Below, in pieces: positions 46,429 through 56,566 of a stretch of 64,000 nt of DNA (positions within the stretch are counted from its first letter, which is position 1; the number at the start of each line of letters is the position of its first letter). The notes beneath the pieces were generated by a model. The model searched no databases. It had not been told where the DNA came from and saw only the letters and a list, made by a program, of their open reading frames with translations. The position numbers and the translations under genes were made by a program. Source of the stretch: Caprella mutica (Eukaryota > Arthropoda > Malacostraca > Amphipoda > Caprellidae). The stretch covers positions 31,513 through 95,512 of the forward strand of contig CANNZV010002509.1 of the NCBI GenBank assembly GCA_947561585.1. Reading direction: 5' to 3'.

Positions 46429-46940
46429 GATAAGGAAATTAAAAATATATATTTATATATAGCATAAATTTAAATATATATATATATATATATTTAAAAG
46501 GAAAGATTATTATATTTTTAAGTTTATGTTTCAAGTTTTATTTTGTATTTTTCTTTTATAATATTTATAGACAAATTTTATATTATTTCTAACTGGACTG
46601 TTCTCTATAAGTAAACCTTTCACAAAATAATCAAAAGTAAATTATTTTCCCTTTAGTAATTATAAGATTTAAGCAATATACATTGATTGCATTCATTTTC
46701 TTGGATCACGAAACTATCTCAAATGAAGCCAATTTTAAGTAATCGTCTTATCGAACATCGTATTTTTTGCTTTGGGTTCAATGTCATCATTGCTTTGTAT
46801 GCAATAGTTTCGTGATCTTTGATACTGAATTGATATTATAATAACTACCTATTGCTAATAGGATAAAAGAAATTAAGTTAGAAGGAGCCCAGACCCATAA
46901 AAAGTGAAGACTCTGAGTCAGATAATAAATTTTCTAAAAA
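46429..46940. other. 3' non-coding part of the pogo element
   Basis: Contains a long (TA)n tract (46475-46490) just after the stop and no further gene. Confidence 0.5.
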
Positions 46941-47950
46941 CTCAGTTTTAATCGTTCACTTTTTTTGCATATATCGTGATAATCTGTTAAGAGTTTCGTT
47001 AAAAATTTAACATTCTACAGCGTATTTAAAAAAAGTAAATAAAAAGGGCTTGCGCGAGGATGAAATATACGAAAAAAAGTCATAAGAGGTATAAATTCAT
47101 TTTATATGGATGTAAAATCAATAGATTCTACTACTTTTTGTAACAAATATGAGAAAATAAAAATGATTTACCATTTGAAAGTTGTTTTTGAGATAAAATT
47201 GATATTTTCATATAAATCATTTCACCGTTAATTTTTACATCCTATTCGATACCCTCAAAATGCAGCTTTTAAAAGAACAGATTTTTTGTTGTGACAATTT
47301 TTTTAAACACTAAGTTTTACGCAGGTTCACCCTCATTTTGAACAACATTTTCTGGAAAGATTTCCATCAACTATAAAACCTTATTGATAAATGCTAATAA
47401 GTTCAAAACTGAAGAAATCACTTTAAATTTGAATAAAAAGTGATCATGTCGCAAAGAATGAACACATGAAATGTTAATCTTTTTCATGAACAGTTTATTG
47501 AGAACCCAAAAATATCAATCAGAAAGTAAGGATTAGATTTAATTTAAGACATTTCACCGAATTGTTAAACACGATGTGATAAATCATCCTTTCCAGATGC
47601 ATGTAAGGCTCAAACTCTTAGAACTGATTTACCGCACCGTCTAAAATTTTGCAAAATTGTTTCTGCAAAGAAATGCACATTTTGTAGAAGATATCGTGAT
47701 TGGTGATAATTCCATGAATGAAAGAGTCAGTAACAAAAACGTTATTTGAATGAAAAATAGTACGATTTAATTTTTACTACTACCATATGGAAATAAATTA
47801 TTCCTATTATGAACTTTTTTGAGTTTTTCGTCCCCGCGCAAGCCCTATTTATTTACCTTTTTTTAATTCGCTGCAGGATGTTTAATATTCGTCGTAACTC
47901 TTAACAGATCATCACGATAGATGCAGAAAAAGTAAACGAATAAAACAGTG
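46941..47950. mobile_element. Foldback element with about 120-bp inverted ends, nested in the pogo element
   Basis: The left end CTCAGTTTTAATCGTTCACT and ATCGTGATAATCTGTTAAGA...GGGCTTGCGCGAGGA (to about 47060) are mirrored at the right by CCCCGCGCAAGCCCTATTTA (about 47832) to GTAAACGAATAAAACAGTG (47950). The arms are about 85-90 percent alike by eye. The interior is AT-rich without coding frames. No clear target duplication (TTTAAAAA-like sequence on both sides). Confidence 0.7.
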
Positions 47951-48116
47951 TTTTTAAAAAATATCTAGCTTTGATAGTTTGTAAAATAAACTAGTTTGAA
48001 AATGGGTTTCCTTTTTTTTGCGCCAATAAATACCAGGTTATAAATCAATATCGCATCGAAATATATATTGATAAATAATAATCAATTCATAGTACTACGT
48101 ATTAAATAGTTTTTGT

Positions 48117-48315
48117 TTTGTTCGGTAATCGGGTGTTCGGTAATATGGACCTTGTTCGGTGTGTGTTCTAATTGGGTTTTGTTCGGTAATTGGGTGTTCG
48201 GTAATATGGACCTTGTTCGGTGTTTGTGTTCTAATTGGGTTTTGTTCGGTAATTGGGTGTTCGGTAATATGGACCTTGTTCGGTGTTTGTGTTCTAATTG
48301 GGTTTTGTTCGGTAA
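48117..48315. repeat. 61-63 bp tandem repeat, about 3 copies, subterminal in the pogo element
   Basis: GGGTGTTCGGTAATATGGAC recurs at 48131, 48192 and 48255. Each unit holds several TTCGGT motifs related to the element's inverted end (TTACCGAAC). It may be an amplified transposase-binding region. Apparent open frames here are by-products of the repeat. Confidence 0.88.
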
Positions 48316-48568
48316 AGTGGGAAAATCATGAAAAAATAGGACACTAATAAAATCATCACCGAAAAAAAATAGCTGCTTCACAACTTAGTGGCTTGAAATT
48401 TATGCTATGACAACCCCCGCACTATCGTTCTTTGAAATCAAAACAAACATAAACGCAATGGTAGGTATTATTCAAGAGCGAAATGGGGGTATGTCAGAAT
48501 TGTTCGCTAATTGGGTGATTACCCTAGGGAAATATGTAGATCAATAAATTGATATGAAATTTATTTAC

Positions 48569-48897
48569 CTTTCAGCCTCTTCATCAAATATATTTTTTAG
48601 GGTGTTTGACGAAGAGGCTGCTCTCTTCTTACAAGCATTATATAATAATATTTTATCTTTTTCCCCGTGAGAGGGCAAATGATTGTGATTTCCTTTAGTG
48701 GAAAAATTTATTCCTCTCGCATCAGTTTCAGTTTTGCTGAACTGCCCTCTGACACTGCATTCTTTTCTATTGCAGGTTACGTATGTTTTCGGTCCTTTTT
48801 TTGAATCCAGATTTTTCCGATATAAGTACCCATCGTAAGGTACTCTATGGTACAGGAACGTATCCTCTCTAGATCCTGTTATTTTTGCGATTTCCAT
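48569..48897 (-). pseudogene. MULE transposase exon 1 with complete FLYWCH finger, copy 2
   Basis: The minus-strand frame begins MEIAKITGSREDTFLYHRVP and runs to the donor GAAAG|GTAAAT. It holds a FLYWCH-type zinc finger with FLYHRVPYDGYLYRKN, YVTCNRKECSVRG (the two Cys) and GNHNHLPSH (the two His). A basic Ala/Ser stretch, CKKRAASSSNTLKN, follows. FLYWCH fingers are the DNA-binding heads of many insect MULE transposases, and exons 2 and 3 of the same gene follow at 42689-42032 beyond the pogo insertion. The exon is intact, but the gene lacks its C-terminal half. Confidence 0.82.
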
Positions 48898-49542
48898 TGT
48901 GTGTGCTGTAAAAAGTATATATTAGTTCCATCATGATATTGAAACTACTAGATAAAACAAAATACCGTTACCTATATCCATCTCATCATTGCAATAAAAT
49001 TTAATCAATGATTACATAATACTAAACAGCAATTGGTTCATAATTTATTAATGACAGATGATATATACCTAAAGGAGCTAGTAAAAAATAGCCAATTCAA
49101 TTTTCTTTGCTTTAATAATATAGCAAAAACGAACATCAGACTACTTTACCTACTTAAAAAATAAATATATTATTCAAAAGAATAAACCACCTAACTAATT
49201 TAAACTATATGCAAATATAAAATATCAGTAACACAGTATTATGTTGCTACTTACCATGCAGAGACAAATTTTCAATAGTTTATTTGTTATTGTTCGATGT
49301 TGCCAAATGAGCGCGAAATAATGAAATCTGATTTTACCCTAGAGACCACATTCAAATGTTAAAGATAGGAGTAGATTTCGATTACATATTTGATAAAATA
49401 TAAATAGATAAACAATAAAAGTTTAAAGTGAATACATCTGTTTAAATTAACTGGGATAATTAAATTACTGTTGAGCATGGTTAGGTCAAAACAACTATAG
49501 GTATATTTTAAGAGTGTAAATATTATTTTATGGTATAAAGGG
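48898..49542. other. No gene recognised
   Basis: AT-rich flank between the MULE first exon and the 2.1-kb duplicate. It would contain the MULE promoter. I recognise no motif with confidence. Confidence 0.4.
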
Positions 49543-51652
49543 GCTAAAGTGGTGAGTAAAGTTGTAAAATCCAAGCGTGCATATGGTCAATATTGTGGAA
49601 GGAAACAATCTAAGAAATCTACAAATACATCCACTACACTACGTCTGATGATAAAAAACAACAACTCGACCACAGATCCTTATGAACTGCAAATAAAATG
49701 GGTTGGATGCGAGACTCTTCGATGCCCACATTGGTTATGTGCCAGAGGTGTGCCTATTTAATGCATTTGTATTTTGTTGTATGCCTATATATTTTGTTGA
49801 GTCACTGATAATGTTATTTATTGTCATTTTATATTGTTATTTACTGTAATTCAATACTAATTTTATATTGCTATTTTTTGTTATTCTATAGTGTTTTTTT
49901 TTGTATTGTATTTATATTGCTATTTTTGAGTTGAATATGCATTGCTTATAAGGAATTTGCTAATGTGATCAACAGGTTTTATAATACATATAGGGATAAT
50001 ATTTTTGCTGCAAGCCGCTAGGAGCGCAGCCTAAGAACCCCTGATGTTTGGAGATTACGGAAGAATCGTCACTACTCAAATGATAGTCTGACTTATTCGC
50101 TACACTTTCTAGAATCTAGAGAATAGAATTCCAATATAATAATTTCAAATGTCAAACTTCGATAAAATGTTATCGTATGGAATAAGTAATTTAGACCGAT
50201 TTTGAACAACTAAAATTGCTTCTTCTTCAATAATGAATCGATTAGGTTGAAACAAGCTTCAATTTGTAGTCTGGTAGATATATTTTATTGTTATGCTTTA
50301 CGATACTCTGATTGATGTCATAGTACAACAAACAAACTGATACAAAACATCAAAAAACTCTTTCACCCATTTTATTCTGCTCGTTTCGCAATATTGCTAG
50401 TTTGCAATTCCTTTCCAAAACTAAATAAAGGAAGCAATCTTTGTGTACAAAGTTTCATTTAAATATAGCGCAAAAATGCAATGAACATTTATATCTAACT
50501 TATAAAAAATCATATTATGAACAGTACCAAAATGACTAATAGTTTACAGATATACAAAGTGTTCAAAATTAATAGGTAAAATATGTTAACTTCTGCCGGA
50601 TGTAGACTACAGGCAACACTTTCCAATATTTTTAATTTAAGAAAGATTTTAAACTATTGCACTTTTTGTACTATATGAACCCTAAATAACATTTTTTTAA
50701 AATAAATAAAGGGGTTAGTATGAACTTGTTAATTCTTCTTGCTGCATTAGATAGTGATTTTTCGGGTTGAGAAGAGATTAAGAATTAGGAACAAGTATAA
50801 GGATTGTGTGCAATTCACAAGATTGGGTACAATTTTCTCAGGATTGGGTGTTGTTCTCAGGGTTGGGTGTTGTTCTCAGAATTGGATGAAAGTGTTGTGA
50901 TAGCTTGGATTTGATAATTTACTGTTGTAAGTTTGCCGCCAAATCTGAGTTAATAATATAATATTTTTATTGAAGTATGAACAGTACAGTACATTATATA
51001 AGAGTATTTTACAAAGAGTATAATGAAAAAAATGTAGCTTTCAATATTCATACATTAAAGGAAAATAAATAAATTCAAACCCATTCGAAGTTCGATGTGA
51101 ACTTTTTGGGCATTAGGATTTAACAAAGGGAAGAGATTATCAAAGTTAACAATTCACTTTTCATGCAAACTGATTAGGTATTTCTTATATTTTTTTTTAA
51201 TTTTAATGGTTGGACAGTTTTGGATTTCTGATGGAATGCTAGTTTTATTTTTTTTTTTTGGACCTATAAAAGTTAGGGATCTTTGGCATTGAGACAATCT
51301 TTGAAAAGTAGGAACTACTGTGCTATAATGAATAGGAAGAGTAATATTGCCTGAGGAGGAAAGCTGTGAGTGCCGATAGCAAGTTTATAATTATCATTAA
51401 TGCGAAGAAATTCACTTTTTGCAAATAAGGGTTGCGATGGTGCCAAATAATCAGAACAAGTTATTTTTCTGATTATGCGCTTTTGAATAACCACAAGATG
51501 ATTAAGATGAATGTCAGCTGCTCCGTCCCAAGGCAGGAATACAGGACAAAATAGGTATATACAAAACTATAATATAACCTAATTAAAATATCGATAGGTG
51601 CACAATTATTAATCCTACTGAGGACACCAGCCGTTTTTTTTTATATTTTAGA
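49543..51652 (+). repeat. 2.1-kb direct duplicate, copy 2 (mate 4085-6192)
   Basis: Same orientation and nearly identical to 4085-6192. It includes the basic tail of the pogo-type frame (49552-49761, KVVKSKRAYGQYCGRKQSKK) and the 3' part of RT-2. At 51653 the sequence switches directly into repeat C. Its left edge begins exactly at GCTAAAGTGGTGAG, inside what is coding sequence in the mate. Confidence 0.9.
51300..51640 (-). pseudogene. Non-LTR reverse transcriptase remnant, C-terminal part (copy of RT-2)
   Basis: Repeats the minus-strand HLNHLVVIQKRIIRKITC and LFAKSEFLRINDNYKLAIG segment of 5830-6485, but stops at the duplicate's edge before the FLGV and catalytic boxes. Confidence 0.6.
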
Positions 51653-54172
51653 GTCCCTATCGTTAATAAGATTGTCAAAATTTAAAATTGAAATGTTAAA
51701 AAAAATTAGAAATTAGGATATGTATCATGACTACGAGTAGGTAGATTATAAGTAGCTTGTTTTCCAATAAATGTTACCCCTGAAGACGGAAATCACGAAG
51801 ATTTCAGAAAGCTTGGGAAAATTCAAACTACTTCTTGTTGAGTTCTTCATCCTACATAATGCAGCAACCAAGGAGTCGTCTATTTTCTTCAATCATACAA
51901 TTTTCTTGCTGGCTAATATTTAAATCAAATAAAAAAATAACCCTAAAGCCCCGTCCAGACGGTCAAATTTTTCAGAGAAGTGACAAACTTAATGACAAAC
52001 TAAATGACGATAACTTCCTAGCGTCAGCAAACCGTCAAACTTTTCATCAGTTTTTTCATTCCAACATGTTGGATATCGTCATCAAAAAGTTTGTCAAACT
52101 ATTTGCTGACGATAAAGTTTGAAATATAAACTGACTTTCCGGCAATAATTTTTTTTTATTTGCGCGTCATTTTAGTTTATTACAGCTAGATACACCTACA
52201 AAAACCTCATTTTTTTCAAACTTAGTTAGTATCTATCTAGTTACAATGGCTGACGACAGACTCTTTAATAATTGGTTGTATTGGAATGTATTAGATCTAA
52301 GTTATAGGTAAGCTACCTACGTTGTGAATTGTTTTCTATGATCTATTTTTGACTATCCTTTTCAAGACGATATATTGTCATTAAAACAAATTATTTTTTC
52401 CGGTTTCTTACTGTTCTAAATTTAAAAAATATACATACCAAGTTATATAATTTTTATTGTAATGATATATAACATTAATTTTGACGAAACTGACGCCAGT
52501 GAACCTCAAACTTTTGGCGAGAAAATTTGACCGTGTAGACACTCCTTGAAAACTGACGATAAGTTTGTCATTTAGTTTGTCACTTCTCTAAAAAAAATTT
52601 GACCGTCTGGACGGGGCTTAAAATAGGAAGGGGGTATTTGAATCTATTCTTAGTTCACATCCCTACATGAAATAGGGATGTGAACTAGGAATTTGCCACA
52701 AATGGTAATATAATTGTAGTACTGTAAACATTTTATTTCCCAACCCCGAAAAATCACTTAGTAATTTTTCGTGATTGGGAAGAGGGATGATTAGGTAAAG
52801 AGTGACATGATAATTTACTGTTGTCATTTTGCTGCCAAATCTGTGTGGCCAAATATTCTATTGATTGTATTTATGAAAACATCTAAATGAACTATTAAAT
52901 TGTAGCATAATTGTTTCGTGTAAATGTATGTTACTTCAACTTACTACTGCGACCGGCTAGGAGTGCAAACTAACACTCCTTCAATTGTGAACTGATTCAA
53001 TTGCTACAAACATTCAATTATAGCCACCTAGGCTTATTCTCTATAGCTACTCTATAGAAACCAGAACTGTAAAAAATATTAATTTTTCATGTCAAATTTG
53101 ATAAAATATTTATGTAATGACTATTTAAATAATCTGATATTGACACTGAAATTACTTCTTCTCCTTGAATAGTGAATAAATTAGCTTGAAAAAAAACTTT
53201 AATAGTTAGTCTGATATGTTAACCAATATTTCTAGAGAACCGAATTTAGAAAATTTAGTAAATTATGGGCAAACATTAGTATTTGTGTACGGACTTGTAA
53301 TATTTACTGATGGTGACCCTGAAATTGCTAATTCTCCTTCAATAATTAATTGATTTGTTTAAAAAGAATTTTTAATTGGTAACTTAGTGCATTCACTACC
53401 ATTTCTAAAAATAACAATTTTTTAAATTTAATATTTAATGGTCAAAAATTAGAATTTAGTATGAACTTGTAATCTTTTCTGTTAGTACCACTAATTTCTT
53501 CATGATCTCATTCAATAATTAATTGATTCGTTTCGAAACTCTCTTTTATTGGTAGCCTGGAGGATTCACTAGCTACAATTTTGAGAAATCTGAATAATGA
53601 AAATGTAATTTTTAATTGTCAAAAATTAGTTAGTTCTTTCTTTCTGATGGTGCCACTGAAATTGATTCTTCTCCTTCAATAATGAATCTTATTAGCTTAA
53701 AAAATCTAATTGTTGTTTCACATGATATCAACATTGGGTATAAAACCGAATTACAATTATGATAAACTTGCCACTGTCGCAGCTCCCTGGGGAGGATCAC
53801 CCGGGTTGTTAGGTCTTTTTTTTCTGAACAAATCGTCTGAATAATCTATAAGTAGGATCTATTCTTTAAGATTAGAACAAGTTTCTATGAATATGAATTA
53901 GTAAATTTTGATTTGCCTTCTCAACTGATTGCATTTTAATTAAATTTCGTATATCTAATTTGAATTCATTGTTACTCTTTTTCTTACAAATTGACATCGT
54001 TATTTATAAGGTTGAGTGCTTCAATATGAACGGATTTTATTACATTGAATTTCTTTCAACACATTTAGTTCGAAACACATTATTACTTTCAGATCATTCT
54101 GTAGATATACCTAGTGAATTGTGTAATACTTAATTATATAAAGTTGAATCAATGAAGTGATGCTTTGGGGAG
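51653..54172. repeat. Repeat C (inverted relative to repeat A)
   Basis: Reverse complement of repeat A from CCCTATCGTTAATAAGATTG to GTGATGCTTTGGGGAGCACA, lacking the about 1.45 kb extra of A (junction near 53845). It contains a Harbinger-type MITE at 51947-52618 that A and B lack. The GGCTAGGAGTGCAA motif (52957) also occurs, diverged, at 4560 and 13338. Confidence 0.85.
51947..52618. mobile_element. PIF/Harbinger-type MITE, 672 bp, TAA duplication
   Basis: The ends AGCCCCGTCCAGACGGTCAA and TTGACCGTCTGGACGGGGCT are exact inverse copies, and the similarity continues (GTGACAAAC ... GTTTGTCAC) for about 60 bp. The 3-bp duplication TAA (51944-51946, 52619-52621) is typical of PIF/Harbinger. Repeats A and B show the empty site CCCTAAAATAGG. 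Inside, ATGGCTGACGACAGACTC (52245) opens a 21-codon stretch ending at a GTAAGC donor, possibly the first exon of an ancestral element gene. Confidence 0.92.
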
Positions 54173-54477
54173 CACATGCAAGAATAATAACAACAAATCA
54201 GAAACAATCTATGCGTTCAGTAGCATACGTCACAGCAAACAATGACAAACTGTACAAATCATATTCACAGAGGGACAGACAGTCTCTAGTCTTAGCGTGT
54301 GGAGTCGTTAGAAATATTAATATTCTATACTGATTAGGGATTAGATAACTAATTACTTTATGATTAATTAAATCTACAAGAACACTTATGAAGTTCAATT
54401 TAGTATTCTAAATAAAATTTATCCCCTTTTAACGAAGAATAGTCATAACTAGGTATTACAAGCAAGTATGTAGGTAC

Positions 54478-54885
54478 CGGGGTACGGTCAAGAGCCCCCC
54501 CGGTCAGGAGCCCCCCTAGGTCATAAGCCCCCCCGGTCACGAGCCCCCCCCCCCCCTCCATGTTTTTTTAATCCTTATTTACCTAGTTAAACAAATGAAG
54601 AACTACTTAGATAGAAATAACTGAGGGTTGCTAATGTAGTTTGTTGTATCCTCTAGATTGTTGTACTGCACACTTCATGATTGTTTAATGACCTGGCAAG
54701 GGGGTTCGGGGGGCGGCACGCCCCCCGATATACATATATTTTATGTCTAATCAGTAATGAAATACAAAAGTGCCAATAAGGATTAAATAATGTAGGTAAA
54801 TAAGCATTTAAAAACAGGGGGGCTCGTGACCGGGGGCTTATGACCTAGGGGGGCTCTTGACCGGGGGGGCTTATGACCTACACCC
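54478..54885. mobile_element. G/C-tract foldback element with 7-8 bp flanking duplication
   Basis: Runs CGGGGTACGGTCAAGAGCCC to CTTATGACCTACACCC. The flanks are GTAGGTAC (54470-54477) and, about one base after the element, GCAGGTAC (54886-54893), 7 of 8 matching. Elsewhere in the host repeat TATAGGTACCATATT is continuous (55226-55240), so the element did insert here. The 8-bp length would fit a hAT-type origin. This is the best-defined copy of the family. Confidence 0.8.
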
Positions 54886-55246
54886 GCAGGTACCATATTG
54901 TCTTTGACGAAGCTAAGTTGAGTCTTTGGTTGAGGTATACATTAACGCTGATTGGCTAGAAGTTGCGTGAGAGTTCTGACGTCAGTGCAAACATGCTCTG
55001 TATTTTATAACATGAAGTTGAGCTTCTATCTTATATTGTCTTTGGCTATACCAAAGACAATTTAAGACAGACGCTCTACTTGATAGGGCACATTTAAAAA
55101 TAATAACAACCAATCAGAAACGATCTGTAGCATACGTCACACCAAACAATAATAAACGTACATAACTTTATACCAAGCGAGTAATATAATATAATAACTA
55201 GGTATACCAAGCGAGTATAGACCTATATAGGTACCATATTGTGTTA

Positions 55247-55881
55247 AGCCCCGTTTACACTAGGGGTAAAACAGCGGGTGAAACCGCCAGTTTCACCCAT
55301 ATACCGCAGAAACCGAGGTTTCACCCGTCAAATTCGCTCACCATTCATTCTGGTCTTAACCCGCAAAGTTGGCGGGTAAAGTCAGTCGTTCGTGTGACGC
55401 AGAGGTGTAAGGATGTCTGAGGCAGCTGCTCCCTACTCGTGGAATAAAGAATCCACAGCATCTTTCATCGATCTGTTGAAGCTAAATAGATGTATGTGGA
55501 ATATTAAAAGTGAGGACTTTAGAATAGAGACAAAAGAAGAGAAGCAGTGAGAAATATTATTATTGAATTTGAGATTTTGGGGCAAAACATAACAGAAAAT
55601 GATGTGAAAAATAAAATAGGCACTCTTCGGAATCAGTTCCGGAAAGAAGAAAATAAGTCGATGCTTCAAAGACCATGCGCGTGCGCTTCTGCTTCCTTTT
55701 CTTCACACCTGCTGCAATGAGAAGCGCAGCTGCAGCGCACAACATCTGCACCTCACGACTCATTGTGATCAACTGACCAAAGTAACAACTGTTGTCACCA
55801 CCGCCTACAATTAGCCAGTGTGAACGCTTGCAAAGAAACTGTGGGCGAAACTGACGGTTTACCCCTAGTGTAAACGGGGCT
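55247..55881. mobile_element. PIF/Harbinger-type element carrying a MADF gene fragment
   Basis: The inverted ends are AGCCCCGTTTACACTAGGGG and CCCCTAGTGTAAACGGGGCT (exact), with TTA duplicated (55244-55246, 55882-55884). The interior encodes a broken MADF-type protein (55413-55660) and a GC-rich part with GCGCGTGCGC and GCAGCTGCAGC. It is 635 bp long, non-autonomous, and distinct from the 51947-52618 family, although both start AGCCCCGT. Confidence 0.92.
55413..55660 (+). pseudogene. MADF-domain fragment inside a Harbinger MITE
   Basis: From ATG 55413 the frame gives MSEAAAPYSWNKESTASFID and LLKLNRCMWNIKSEDFRIE, the first helices of a MADF (Myb/SANT-like) domain. After a stop and frameshift, IIIEFEILGQNITENDVKNK and IGTLRNQFRKEENKS complete the domain (the K(I/W)..LR..(F/Y).(R/K)E signature). 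MADF proteins are the usual DNA-binding partners of PIF/Harbinger transposases, which suggests that this MITE is an internal-deletion product of an autonomous element's second gene. Not functional. Confidence 0.72.
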
Positions 55882-56097
55882 TTAGACGACACTAAGTTGA
55901 ATGTATACCTCAACTTAGCTTCGTCAAAGACAATATGGTACTTAGATAGATTAATACCTGCTTGTAATACCTAGTTATGACTATTCTTCGTTAAAAGGGG
56001 ATAGATTTTTATTTAGAATACTAAATTGAACTTCATTCGTGATCTTATAGACTTAATTAATCATAAAGTAATTATTTATCTAATCGCTAATCAGTAT

Positions 56098-56338
56098 CAG
56101 GCTTACTATTGTACCAGATTTGGTACTTTCGCTCTCTTTTATTTCTAAAAAGTACCAGATTAAAAAGTACCAGATCCTAATTACCTCATTTTTCAAAAAT
56201 ATCAATTTTTACGAACATAGAGTAAAAAAAAAACGTTGGATTTCATGGAAATTTAAGGTTTTTGGTACTTTTGTGTCCAATCTGGTTCTTTTCAGTGTGT
56301 AATTTGGTACTATCAGGAAAGTACCTTCGCCAACCCTG
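56098..56338. mobile_element. hAT-type MITE, 241 bp, perfect 8-bp duplication
   Basis: Flanked by ATCAGTAT (56090-56097 and 56339-56346). The ends are CAGGCTTAC... and ...CGCCAACCCTG, fitting hAT-type CAGGG ends. GGTAC-containing motifs (TTTGGTAC, AAAGTACCAGAT) recur inside. The empty site occurs inverted at 54326-54345 and, diverged, near 9420-9440. Confidence 0.93.
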
Positions 56339-56566
56339 ATCAGTATAGAATATTGATATTTCTAACGACTCCACACGTTAAGACTAGAGACTGTCTGTCT
56401 GTACTCTGTCCCTCTGTGAATATGGTTTGTTTGATTGTATATAAGCGGGCCATTCACGATCAGTTTTTCCTGAAGGAATTCCTTCAGTCACAGAACAAGG
56501 ACGTCCACTGACGATCAGTGCGTCCATCAGTGCAGGATAAACTACAGTGGTATTCATAACATAGAA

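Larger units (their letters stand above)
42757..48519 (+). mobile_element. pogo-family element, 5.8 kb, inserted in a MULE intron
   Basis: The inverted ends are ATCACCCAATTACCGAAC (42757 on) and, at the right, GTTCGCTAATTGGGTGAT (48502-48519). TA flanks both sides (42755-42756, 48520-48521), as expected for the Tc1/mariner-pogo group. TTCGGTAA/TTCGGAAA-like motifs recur near both ends (42769, 42787, 43129, 43161) and form a tandem array at 48117-48315. Inside lie a psq exon, a long DDE/PHD gene and a nested foldback element (46941-47950). The insertion lies between exons 1 and 2 of the second MULE gene. Confidence 0.88.
54173..56444. repeat. CRE/CCAAT foldback repeat with three nested insertions
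   Basis: 54200-54475 and 55960-56435 are inverted copies, sharing for example CCCTTTTAACGAAGAATAGT and TCTATACTGATTAGGGATTA. The inner part repeats GACAATATaAGATAGACGCT-like and CAAGCGAGTAT motifs. TGACGTCA (54977-54984) lies 21 bp from ATTGG (54951-54955). Insertions are a G/C-tract element (54478-54885), a Harbinger MITE (55247-55881) and a hAT MITE (56098-56338). It is the same family as 7880-9770. Confidence 0.8.

Noticed and set aside
48082..48381. Open frames on both strands with repeated peptides such as LPNKTQLEHKHRT
   Set aside because: They are produced by the 61-63 bp tandem repeat at the pogo element end; the period, not selection, keeps them open.
55560..55913. 117-codon minus-strand frame
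   Set aside because: It overlaps the MADF remnant on the other strand and crosses the MITE border, so it is not a plausible gene.
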